64,000 nt of DNA from Sulfuricystis thermophila (GTDB taxonomy: Bacteria; Pseudomonadota; Gammaproteobacteria; Burkholderiales; Rhodocyclaceae): positions 1,116,001 to 1,180,000 of the forward strand of contig NZ_AP019373.1 in assembly GCF_004323595.1 (NCBI RefSeq). Reading direction: 5' to 3'. This document shows, in pieces, positions 9,550 to 16,906 of the stretch; the stretch's first letter is position 1; every line of letters starts with the position of its first letter. The position numbers were made by a program, and so were the translations under genes. The notes under the pieces were generated by a model that saw only the letters and a list, made by a program, of their open reading frames with translations, was not told where the DNA came from and searched no databases.

Positions 9550-9628
9550 GTGCCGTCCCGCCAGCGCCGACTTTTCGAGGTGAGTCGGTGCCCGGCGGGA
9601 CGGTCTGATTCCCTCCAGCGCAGACCCT
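9550..9628 (+). repeat. Family A repeat, complete palindromic copy between glmM and dgkA
   Basis: Best intergenic copy. The left arm core CCGTCCCGCCAGCGCCGACT (9553-9572) faces a right arm at 9583-9603. The outer stem pairs 10 of 10 (9553-9562 with 9594-9603) and the inner stem pairs 6 (CCGACT with AGTCGG), with a loop of about 10 bases. A third, weaker half arm follows at about 9611-9627. The sucB and mutS copies have the same three-part structure. It lies between convergent genes and could fold in either transcript. Confidence 0.85.
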
Positions 9629-9632
9629 TTGA

Positions 9633-10013
9633 TCAGCCGAACAGGACGAGTCCCCAGGTGGCCACGACGTTGATCAGCGCGACCAGTACGGCCGCACTGC
9701 CGATGTCCTTGGCGCGTTTGGCGAGGCGGTGCCGTTCGAGCGAGACACGATCGACGGCGGCCTCGATCGCCGAATTGATGAGTTCGACGATCAACACCAG
9801 GAGCACACTGCCAACCATCAGCGCCTTGCCCAGCCCGCTCGCGGGCATGAACAGGGCGAGCGGAATCAGTAGCAGGGCGAGCCAGGTTTCCTGGCGAAAG
9901 GCATCTTCGTGCCGATAAGCGGCAGCCAGCCCGTCGAGCGAATAACGCAACGCGTTGATCAGACGGGTGAGGCCGGTCTTGCCCTTGAACGGGCTTTCGT
10001 CATGCGATTCCAT
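9633..10013 (-). CDS. dgkA: Diacylglycerol kinase
   Basis: 126 residues, the usual size of the small trimeric bacterial enzyme. Conserved features: ALRYSLDGLAAAYRHEDAFRQE near the N terminus, three membrane helices, and the catalytic/metal region LIVELINSAIEAAVDRVSLERHRLAKRAKDIGSAAV. It phosphorylates diacylglycerol in the inner membrane, recycling it to phosphatidic acid. It converges with glmM, with the family A palindrome between them. Confidence 0.95.
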   Translation of the reverse strand: MESHDESPFKGKTGLTRLINALRYSLDGLAAAYRHEDAFRQETWLALLLIPLALFMPASGLGKALMVGSVLLVLIVELINSAIEAAVDRVSLERHRLAKRAKDIGSAAVLVALINVVATWGLVLFG

Positions 10014-10047
10014 GCGCGAAAGATAGCAGCTTTGCGTCGCGCGCCGC

Positions 10048-11061
10048 TTACATGAACAGCGTGCCGAGCCACCAGAAGATCGCGGCGATCAGGCCGCTGG
10101 CGGGAATCGTCAATATCCAGGCGACGGCGAGATTGATCGAGATGTCCCAGCGCACGCGCTTCATGTTGTGCGCGGCGCCCGCGCCGGCGATCGCGCCGGT
10201 GATCGTGTGCGTGGTCGATACCGGGATGCCGCCCAGCGTGGCGAGGCCGAGACTGAGCGCACCGCCCATCGAAGCGCAGGAACCGCTCACCGAATTGAGC
10301 TTGGTGATCTTGGTGCCCATCGTCTTGACGATGCGCCAACCACCCAGGTAGGTGCCCCAGGCGATGGAGAGGTAGCAAGCGTAGATCACCCAGTTGGGCA
10401 GCGTGGCGACATCGGTGGTGGCGGCGCCGGCGCTGATCAACAGCAGCCAGATGATGCCGATGGTCTTCTGCGCATCATTGCCGCCGTGTGCCAGGCTGTA
10501 GGCGCCGGAGGTGAAGATCTGCGCGTAGTTGAACCAGCGCCGCACCTGCGCCGGCGTCTTGTTGCGGAACACCCAGGCGACCAGCACCATCAGCAGGCCA
10601 CCGAGCATGAAACCGACGAACGGCGAGACGACGATGAAGACGAGGATCTTGGCAAAGCCGCTCCAGACGATCGGAGTGAGGCCGCCTGCCTTCGCGACGG
10701 TGGCGCCGACCAGGCCGCCGATCAGCGCATGCGAGGACGAGGAGGGGATGCCGTAGTACCAGGTGATGAGGTTCCAGATCAGCGCACCGCACAGTGCGCC
10801 GAAAATCACGTAATAGTCGACAAAGGCCGGCTCGACCGTGCCCTTGCCGATCGTCGCTGCGACCTTCAGTTGAAACACCCAGAGGGCGGCGAAGTTGAAA
10901 AAGGCAGCAAATAACACTGCCTGCTTCGGCGTCAGCACGCCGGTGGCGACGATGGTCGAGATCGAGTTGGCGCCGTCGTGAAAGCCGTTCATGAAATCGA
11001 AGGCCAGGGCGACGAAAATCAGGACCGCGAGGATCCCGACGCTGATGGTCAAACCTTCCAT
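10048..11061 (-). CDS. pitA: Low-affinity inorganic phosphate transporter, PiT family
   Basis: 337 residues with about ten hydrophobic segments. Both PiT signature repeats are visible: FDFMNGFHDGANSIST near the N terminus and the second GGNDAQKTIGIIWLLL in the middle, plus PSSSSHALIGGLVGA and VSTTHTITGAIAGAG. It imports phosphate (as a metal-phosphate complex) with protons. It follows the PhoU-like gene by 15 bases in the same direction, an arrangement typical of Pit systems. Confidence 0.93.
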   Translation of the reverse strand: MEGLTISVGILAVLIFVALAFDFMNGFHDGANSISTIVATGVLTPKQAVLFAAFFNFAALWVFQLKVAATIGKGTVEPAFVDYYVIFGALCGALIWNLITWYYGIPSSSSHALIGGLVGATVAKAGGLTPIVWSGFAKILVFIVVSPFVGFMLGGLLMVLVAWVFRNKTPAQVRRWFNYAQIFTSGAYSLAHGGNDAQKTIGIIWLLLISAGAATTDVATLPNWVIYACYLSIAWGTYLGGWRIVKTMGTKITKLNSVSGSCASMGGALSLGLATLGGIPVSTTHTITGAIAGAGAAHNMKRVRWDISINLAVAWILTIPASGLIAAIFWWLGTLFM

Positions 11062-11076
11062 GATGGGGCCGGCCTT

Positions 11077-11715
11077 TCAGGCGTTTTCGATGAGGATTTC
11101 CTCGATGATGCGCGCCGTGTACTGACACTGGTCGAGCACGTGCTCCTGGAGGAAGTAAAACTCGCGCAGACGGATCGCCGTCCACATCTGGCCTTCGTCG
11201 GCGAACAGCCGTGTGATCGCCTTCTTCAGCAGCTTGTCCGCCTTGGTTTCGATCTCCTCGATCTCGTGGCAGAGGTTGATCGCCTCCTTGGTGCGCGTCT
11301 TGTCACCGAGCACGACCACGGCGCGACTCAGGCGCAGGCAGGCATCGGAGGTCAGGGCGGCAAGCTCGCGCGACTCGGGGGTCGAGTCGGTGATGTGATA
11401 CATGCCAACCGCATTGGCGACGTCCTGCAGCTTGCCGAGGATCTGGTCCAGCGCCAGCGTCAGCGCATGGATCTCGTCGCGGCTGAACGGCGTGATGAAG
11501 GATTTGTGCAGCAGGGCGACCATCTCCATCTTGATCTTGTCGCCGCTGCGCTCGTTCATGACGATTTCCTTGACCAGCGCCTCGTGCTCGCTGGACTGCG
11601 TGCCAAGCGTGTTGATCAGCCGCAGCGTGGCATTGGCCGCCGCGATCACGCGATCCGCATGGGCATTGAGGAGCTCGAAGAATTCCTTGCGATGGGGCAT
11701 CATGCCACTGAACAT
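11077..11715 (-). CDS. PhoU-like (DUF47) Pit accessory protein
   Basis: 212 residues from the ATG at 11715. The open frame runs further back into the tRNA-Pro gene, but that part reads as tRNA antisense and is not protein. All-helical sequence with two PhoU-like repeats, including TPFSRDEIHALTLALDQILGKLQDVANAV and the KADKLLKKAITRLF region. Proteins of this family accompany PiT transporters and are thought to modulate phosphate uptake. It is the first gene of a two-gene operon with pitA. Confidence 0.88.
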   Translation of the reverse strand: MFSGMMPHRKEFFELLNAHADRVIAAANATLRLINTLGTQSSEHEALVKEIVMNERSGDKIKMEMVALLHKSFITPFSRDEIHALTLALDQILGKLQDVANAVGMYHITDSTPESRELAALTSDACLRLSRAVVVLGDKTRTKEAINLCHEIEEIETKADKLLKKAITRLFADEGQMWTAIRLREFYFLQEHVLDQCQYTARIIEEILIENA

Positions 11716-11821
11716 GCCTGGGTTCCTTTGCAAAGCCGAAAATCCGCTGCCGCGCATGTTACAAAAATGTGACTCACAGTGTGGGTTTTCTTCCTCGTCG
11801 GCGATGGCTTGCGAAATTCGT

Positions 11822-11850
11822 TTGACCGTCGGCACACGCATCGCTAGAAT
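11822..11850 (+). promoter_or_regulatory. Sigma-70 promoter of the tRNA cluster
   Basis: TTGACC (11822-11827), 17-base spacer, TAGAAT (11845-11850). The following GCGCGCT is GC-rich, as expected for stringently controlled stable-RNA promoters. The predicted start at about 11857 is 3 bases before tRNA-Pro. Confidence 0.75.
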
Positions 11851-11859
11851 GCGCGCTCT

Positions 11860-11936
11860 CGGGGTGTAGCGCAGCCCGGTAGCGCGCTTGCTTTGGGAGC
11901 AAGATGTCGGGGGTTCGAATCCCTCCACCCCGACCA
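11860..11936 (+). tRNA. tRNA-Pro(TGG)
   Basis: 77 nt with encoded CCA. The acceptor pairs CGGGGTG with CACCCCG; the anticodon loop TTTGGGA has TGG at 11894-11896; the T loop is TTCGAAT. First of three tandem tRNA genes. Confidence 0.95.
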
Positions 11937-11966
11937 GGCGCCTGCATCTCCGACCGCTTGACGGGA

Positions 11967-12043
11967 CCGCCCGTAGCTCAACCGGATAGAGCACCGGCCT
12001 TCTAAGCCGGGGGTTGTGAGTTCGAGTCTCGCCGGGCGGGCCA
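11967..12043 (+). tRNA. tRNA-Arg(TCT)
   Basis: 77 nt with encoded CCA. The acceptor pairs CCGCCCG with CGGGCGG; anticodon stem CCGGC/GCCGG with loop CTTCTAA gives TCT; T arm is GTGAG-TTCGAGT-CTCGC. Confidence 0.93.
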
Positions 12044-12054
12044 GGTTTCCAGGT

Positions 12055-12131
12055 GGTGGACGTAGCTCAGTTGGTAGAGTCCCGGATTGTGATTCCGGTT
12101 GTCGTGGGTTCGAGTCCCATCGTCCACCCCA
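12055..12131 (+). tRNA. tRNA-His(GTG)
   Basis: The acceptor pairs GTGGACG with CGTCCAC, with the extra 5' G at -1 opposite discriminator C typical of tRNA-His. Anticodon loop TTGTGAT gives GTG, and CCA is encoded. Pro-Arg-His recalls the proteobacterial Arg-His-Leu-Pro cluster. Confidence 0.95.
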
Positions 12132-12199
12132 CCCGACTTCTCATCTCCCTCTCGTCTCAGTATGGTCTTGTGGCATGACTGATTCTTGCCCGAGATGTC

Positions 12200-12245
12200 T
12201 TGCATGGAAAAATTTTTTCCAGTACATTTCAAACGAACGTATGAA
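12200..12245 (+). promoter_or_regulatory. Promoter and operator of the TetR regulator gene
   Basis: TTGCAT (12200-12205), 17 bases, TACATT (12223-12228). The near-perfect palindrome TTCAAACG-AA-CGTATGAA at 12228-12245 (7 of 8 pairs) covers the predicted transcription start. Related palindromes occur before fadL and the fad operon, so this is a likely autoregulatory operator. Confidence 0.6.
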
Positions 12246-12260
12246 TAATTCGGAGCTGCG

Positions 12261-12950
12261 ATGAAGAATCCGCGCGAGAACCAGACGGTCGATACCCGGG
12301 AACGCATCCTCGACGTCGCCGAGCGGCTGTTCATGGAATACGGCTTTGATGGCACTTCGATGCGTCAGATCACCGGTGAGGCGGGGGTGAATCTGGCGGC
12401 CGTCAATTATCACTTCGGCAGCAAGGAGGCGCTGCTGCAGGCAGTGTTTCGCCGCCGGCTGGCCTGTCTGAACGAGGAGCGGCTGCGCGTGCTCGACCGG
12501 CTCGAAGCCGAAGCCGGCGGCAAGCCGCTGAAGCCTTCGCAGATCGTCGATGCTTTTTTCGGCACCATGCTGCGCATGGCACAGGACGAGGATTGCGGCG
12601 GGCAGATCTTCCTGCGCCTGTTGGGGCGCACGATGACCGAGCCGGCCGAGTTCATCCGCACCTTTCTCGCCAAGGAATACCGCGAGGTGCTCGAACGTTA
12701 CAAGGCGGCGTTGTTCCGCGCGCTGCCGGAAGTGCCGCATGCCGAGATCGTCTGGCGCTTCCATTTCATGCTCGGCGCAACCTCCTACGCGATCGCCGGT
12801 ACCGACGCGCTGCGGCTCGTCACCGATTGGGAGATCGAAGAAGAAGATTCGATCGACCGGCTCGATCGCCTGCTGCCGCGGCTGATGAGCTTCCTGCTGG
12901 GAGGCCTGCGGGCGCCGTTGCCGGAATTCGGCGACGCGAAGAATACTTGA
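12261..12950 (+). CDS. TetR-family regulator, probably of fatty-acid oxidation
   Basis: 229 residues. The N-terminal TetR DNA-binding domain is clear: TRERILDVAERLFMEYGFDGTSMRQITGEAGVNLAAVNYHFGSKEALL split over helices 1-4. The ligand domain resembles the C-terminal region common in PsrA/FadR-like TetR regulators that sense acyl-CoA. It is the first gene before fadE (24 bases downstream) and heads the lipid-oxidation region. A palindrome overlapping its own promoter and recurring at fadL and the fad operon supports local repression. The ligand is inferred from context only. Confidence 0.85.
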   Translation: MKNPRENQTVDTRERILDVAERLFMEYGFDGTSMRQITGEAGVNLAAVNYHFGSKEALLQAVFRRRLACLNEERLRVLDRLEAEAGGKPLKPSQIVDAFFGTMLRMAQDEDCGGQIFLRLLGRTMTEPAEFIRTFLAKEYREVLERYKAALFRALPEVPHAEIVWRFHFMLGATSYAIAGTDALRLVTDWEIEEEDSIDRLDRLLPRLMSFLLGGLRAPLPEFGDAKNT

Positions 12951-12974
12951 TCGACAAAGGAGAGGAGTCGAGTA

Positions 12975-15323
12975 ATGACTATAGGATACTGGATGTGGCT
13001 GGGGCTGATCATTGCCGTGGGGGGCGTTTTCATCGTCCGGCCGTTGCGCCGTGCCGTGCTGTCAGCGCCGATTTTCGCCACCTATCGGCGCCTGTTGCCG
13101 CCGATGTCGGACACCGAGCGCGCGGCGCTCGAAGCCGGCAGCGTCTGGTGGGAAGGGGAGCTGTTTTCCGGCAAACCGGACTGGCAGCGGCTGTTACGCC
13201 TGCCGAAGCCGACGCTCAGCGCCGAGGAGCAGTCCTTCCTCGATCACGAGGTCGAGGAAGTCTGCGCCATGGTCGATGAGTGGCGCATCAGCCGCGAGCT
13301 CTACGATCTGCCGCCGCAAGTCTGGGATTATCTGAAGCGCAAGGGCTTCTTCGGCATGATCATCCCGAAGCGCTATGGTGGGCTGGAATTCTCGGCCTAT
13401 GCGCACTCGCAGGTGGTGACCAAGCTGTCGACGCGCTCTTCGGCCTTGGCGGTGACGGTGATGGTGCCGAACTCGCTCGGCCCGGCCGAACTGCTGCTGC
13501 ACTATGGCACCGAGGAGCAGAAAAACCACTATCTGCCGCGGCTGGCGCGCGGCGAGGAGATTCCGGCCTTCGCGCTGACCAGCCCCTGGGCTGGCTCGGA
13601 TGCGGCCTCGATCCCCGACGTCGGCATCGTCTGCAAGGGCGACTGGCAGGGCCGCGAGGTGATCGGCATGCGCGTGAGCTGGGACAAGCGTTACATCACG
13701 CTGGCGCCGGTGTGCACCTTGCTGGGCCTCGCCTTCCGGCTCTATGACCCGGAAGGCCTGCTCGGTGACAAGAAGGATCTCGGCATCACCTGCGCGCTGG
13801 TGCCGGCCGATCATCCAGGTGTCGAACTCGGTCGCCGGCATTTCCCGCTCGATGCAATGTTCATGAACGGGCCGACGCGCGGTCGGGACGTATTCATGCC
13901 GCTCGATTTCATCATCGGCGGGCCGCGAATGGCCGGCCAGGGCTGGCGTATGTTGATGGAATGCCTGGCGGCGGGTCGTGCGATCTCACTGCCCTCGTCC
14001 AACACCGGCATGGCGCAGCTCACCGCACGCGCGGTGGGCGGCTATGCGCGCGTGCGCCAGCAGTTCGGCATGCCGGTCGGCCGCTTCGAGGGCGTCGAAG
14101 AGGCGCTGACGCGCATCGCCGCCTACACCTATCTGATGGATGCGACGCGCAAATTCACCGCTGGCGCGGTCGATCTCGGCGAAAAGCCGGCCGTCGCCTC
14201 GGCGATCGCCAAGTATCACGTCACCGAGCGGGCGCGCAAGGTGGTCAGCGACGGCATGGACGTGATCGGCGGCAAGGGCATCTGTCTCGGTCCGTCGAAC
14301 TTCCTCGGCCGCGCCTGGCAGCAGGCGCCGATCGGCATCACCGTCGAGGGTGCGAATATCCTCACCCGTTCGCTGATCATCTTCGGCCAGGGGGCGATCC
14401 GCTGCCATCCCTATCTGTTCGCCGAGATGTCGGCGGCCAGGGAGGCCGATGCCAGAGAGGGGCTCGAACGCTTCGACCGCGCCTTCTGGGGGCATGTCGG
14501 CTTCACGCTGAAGAACGGTCTGCGCGCCTTCTGGCTGGGGCTGACCGGCTCGCACTTCGTGCGCATCGAAGCGGCGGTGGCGCCCGAGATGCGGCGTTAT
14601 TACCAGCAGCTGACGCGCTTTGCGGCGGCTTTCGCGTTTCTCGCCGACATTGCGCTGCTGGTGATGGGCGGTAGTCTCAAGCGGCGTGAGAAGCTCTCGG
14701 CACGGCTCGGCGACATCCTGGCGGCGCTCTATCTGATGTCCGCCACGTTGAAGCGTTTCGAGGACGAAGGCCGCCAGGCCGCCGATGCACCGCTCGCACA
14801 CTGGGCGATCTGGGACACGATGTATCAGGCGCAGCAGGCCTTCGAGGGCGTGATCGGCAACTTCCCGAACCGCTGGGTGGCCGCCTTCTTGCGCCGTACG
14901 ATCTTTCCGTGGGGACATCCCTATGTCGTGCCTTCGGATGCGCTGGGTCACCGGGCGGCGCGGCTGTTGCTCGAGCCCTCGGCGACGCGCGACCGGCTCA
15001 CCGCCGAGTGCTTCGTGCCGCGTGACGAAAACGAACCGGTCGGCGCGATCGAGCTGGCGCTCGCCGCGACGCTCGCCGCCGAACCGATCGAGACCAAGAT
15101 TCGCACCGCCGAGCGTGAGGGCCGTTTCGCCAATGATCCGCGTGCCAACACGCGCCAGATCGCACAACTCGCGCTGGAACGCGGCGTGATCGGCAGCGCC
15201 GAATACGAAACGCTCAGACTGCGCGACCGTCTGCGCGACATCGTCATCCGCGTCGACGACTTCCCGTTCGATTTCGGCCGCGCCGCGGTAACCGCCGTCG
15301 AAACGGAAAGGCTGGCCGCCTGA
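12975..15323 (+). CDS. fadE: Acyl-CoA dehydrogenase, FadE type
   Basis: 782 residues (E. coli FadE 814). An N-terminal membrane segment at about residues 5-26 (WMWLGLIIAVGGVFIV) is followed by the acyl-CoA dehydrogenase domains (FGMIIPKRYGGLEFSAYAH, FALTSPWAGSDAASIPD, VIGGKGICLG, ITVEGANILTRSLIIFGQGAIRCHP) and the long C-terminal domain of the FadE subgroup. It catalyses the first oxidation of beta-oxidation, making trans-2-enoyl-CoA. It is cotranscribed with the TetR gene: the gap is 24 bases and carries GGAGAGGAG. Confidence 0.92.
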   Translation: MTIGYWMWLGLIIAVGGVFIVRPLRRAVLSAPIFATYRRLLPPMSDTERAALEAGSVWWEGELFSGKPDWQRLLRLPKPTLSAEEQSFLDHEVEEVCAMVDEWRISRELYDLPPQVWDYLKRKGFFGMIIPKRYGGLEFSAYAHSQVVTKLSTRSSALAVTVMVPNSLGPAELLLHYGTEEQKNHYLPRLARGEEIPAFALTSPWAGSDAASIPDVGIVCKGDWQGREVIGMRVSWDKRYITLAPVCTLLGLAFRLYDPEGLLGDKKDLGITCALVPADHPGVELGRRHFPLDAMFMNGPTRGRDVFMPLDFIIGGPRMAGQGWRMLMECLAAGRAISLPSSNTGMAQLTARAVGGYARVRQQFGMPVGRFEGVEEALTRIAAYTYLMDATRKFTAGAVDLGEKPAVASAIAKYHVTERARKVVSDGMDVIGGKGICLGPSNFLGRAWQQAPIGITVEGANILTRSLIIFGQGAIRCHPYLFAEMSAAREADAREGLERFDRAFWGHVGFTLKNGLRAFWLGLTGSHFVRIEAAVAPEMRRYYQQLTRFAAAFAFLADIALLVMGGSLKRREKLSARLGDILAALYLMSATLKRFEDEGRQAADAPLAHWAIWDTMYQAQQAFEGVIGNFPNRWVAAFLRRTIFPWGHPYVVPSDALGHRAARLLLEPSATRDRLTAECFVPRDENEPVGAIELALAATLAAEPIETKIRTAEREGRFANDPRANTRQIAQLALERGVIGSAEYETLRLRDRLRDIVIRVDDFPFDFGRAAVTAVETERLAA

Positions 15324-15377
15324 CGCTCATCGGCCGCATGTTGTGGAAATGGCACAGCGAGGAGGGTAGAAAAGCCG

Positions 15378-15407
15378 TTCAAACGAAATTTCAAACAGCT
15401 GTTTAGG
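15378..15407 (+). promoter_or_regulatory. Putative TetR operator upstream of fadL
   Basis: Two overlapping sites with the TTCAAAC half: TTCAAACGAA at 15378-15387 and TTCAAACA-GC-TGTTTAGG at 15390-15407 (6 of 8 pairs). They resemble the palindromes at 12228-12245 and 16873-16890. The rest of the 145-base gap holds only the ribosome-binding site. Confidence 0.45.
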
Positions 15408-15468
15408 TTTAAATCGATTTCGTCACCGTGTGGGTTGCCCCATTCAACATATCAAAGGAGGAGTCAAC

Positions 15469-16785
15469 ATGCAGAAACGTTTCACCCCCCGAATTCTCGC
15501 CGCGGCGCTGGCCGCAATGGCCTCTGGTGGCGCATGGGCGTCGGGCTTTGCGCTGCAAAACCAGACGGGTTCTGGAAATGGCAACGCCTTCGCCGGCGCT
15601 GCGGCCGCCGCCGAGGATGCGGGCACGATCATGTGGAACCCTGCAGGCATGGTTTATTTGCCGCAGGGTCACACTATCTCATTGGCCGGAACCTTGCTCG
15701 ATCGTTCGCTTAAATTCACGAACAACGGTTCATCAGCTGCCACGACTCCCCTGGGGATAATTGCACCTTTGCCGACAACTGCCAACGGCGGAGATGCTGG
15801 CACTCTGGCACTGATTCCGGCGGGTTATTGGGCATATGCCCTGACTCCGGATCTGCGTATTGGAATCGGCGTTTCCCCAACCTTCGGCAACAAGACGGAA
15901 TACGATTTCGATTTCGTTGGCCGCAATGCAGGCTATTTCGCCGAGATCAAGCAGGTCAATTTCAATCCTTCGATCGCCTTCAAACTGAATGAGAAAGTGT
16001 CCTTGGGCTTCGGTCTCGACATTGCTTATAACGAGACTCACTTCAAGCAGGGCTACCCGATTACTGCAGCCCCGGTGCCTGCATTGAATTCTGCCAATAA
16101 CTTCGTCGATCTGAAAGGCGATGATTGGTCGGTGGGATACAACCTCGGCCTGATGTTCCAGGTTTCCCCAAGCACGCGTGTCGGTGTTACCTATCGTTCG
16201 ACGATCAAATTCGATCTCGAAGGCAAATACGATGTGAATACGCCAGTACCGGCTGCCCAATTCGTCGATCAGGACATCAAGGCGACGCTGAAAACGCCGG
16301 ACAGTCTTTCGCTAGCCGTGTCTCAAAAGCTGAACGACCGCTGGGAGATGCTCGGCGACATCACCTGGACCGGCTGGAGTGTGATCGATACGCTCGTGGT
16401 CAAGAACAAGAATACTGGTGCGACCATCACTTCTCTGAGCTACAACTTCCGTGATACCTGGCGGATCGGTCTTGGAGCCAACTATCACTACAACGATGCG
16501 TGGAAGTTCCGCTTTGGAATTGCCTATGACCGTTCGCCGGTCAAATCCGCCGCAGACAGGACAATGACGCTGCCTGACTCGGACCGCACCTGGATAGCCT
16601 TTGGCGCCAAATACACGATCTCTCCGAAGAGCTCGCTCGATTTCGGCTATGCGCATATCTTTTTCAAGGATGCCTCGACCGAACGTGAGGTGCGCAGCAG
16701 TGCGCTTGGACTGCTGCAGACCATCCGCGGGAGTTGGGATAACACCGCCGATCTGCTCTCAGTGCAATACAACCACACTTTCTGA
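15469..16785 (+). CDS. fadL: FadL/OmpP1-family outer-membrane fatty-acid channel
   Basis: 438 residues from the ATG at 15469, preceded by AAAGGAGGAG. A signal peptide ends at GAWA before SGFALQNQTGSGNGNAFAGAAAAAEDAGTIMWNPAGM; this N-terminal plug with NPAG is diagnostic of FadL. Alternating beta-strand pattern follows, ending in an aromatic terminal strand (LLSVQYNHTF). It passes long-chain fatty acids, or similar hydrophobic compounds, through the outer membrane. A strong intrinsic terminator follows directly. Confidence 0.9.
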   Translation: MQKRFTPRILAAALAAMASGGAWASGFALQNQTGSGNGNAFAGAAAAAEDAGTIMWNPAGMVYLPQGHTISLAGTLLDRSLKFTNNGSSAATTPLGIIAPLPTTANGGDAGTLALIPAGYWAYALTPDLRIGIGVSPTFGNKTEYDFDFVGRNAGYFAEIKQVNFNPSIAFKLNEKVSLGFGLDIAYNETHFKQGYPITAAPVPALNSANNFVDLKGDDWSVGYNLGLMFQVSPSTRVGVTYRSTIKFDLEGKYDVNTPVPAAQFVDQDIKATLKTPDSLSLAVSQKLNDRWEMLGDITWTGWSVIDTLVVKNKNTGATITSLSYNFRDTWRIGLGANYHYNDAWKFRFGIAYDRSPVKSAADRTMTLPDSDRTWIAFGAKYTISPKSSLDFGYAHIFFKDASTEREVRSSALGLLQTIRGSWDNTADLLSVQYNHTF

Positions 16786-16801
16786 TTCTTATTCCGTCAT
16801 C

Positions 16802-16832
16802 GCCCCCGGCTTTACCCCGGGGGCTTTTTTTT
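16802..16832 (+). terminator. Intrinsic terminator after fadL
   Basis: Stem GCCCCCGG (16802-16809) pairs perfectly with CCGGGGGC (16817-16824) across a 7-base loop, followed by eight T. Confidence 0.9.
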
Positions 16833-16842
16833 CGCATAGCGG

Positions 16843-16890
16843 TTGACATGCAGCCGATGTTTCGACTTACAATTCAAACGTTCGTTTTAC
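16843..16890 (+). promoter_or_regulatory. Promoter and TetR operator of the fad operon
   Basis: TTGACA (16843-16848) and TACAAT (16868-16873) with a long 19-base spacer. The palindrome TTCAAACG-TT-CGTTTTAC at 16873-16890 overlaps the expected start, exactly as at the TetR gene promoter. Confidence 0.55.
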
Positions 16891-16906
16891 TCCTGAGGAG
16901 AGGGAA

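Noticed and set aside
11716-11994. N-terminal extension of the PhoU-like protein back through tRNA-Pro
   Set aside because: The extra residues are the antisense of the tRNA gene and its promoter; the ATG at 11715 gives the expected family length.
12206-12220. GGAAAAATTTTTTCC palindrome as an operator or terminator
   Set aside because: It is the spacer of the TetR promoter; the A/T-only core gives a weak hairpin and it does not resemble the shared operator.
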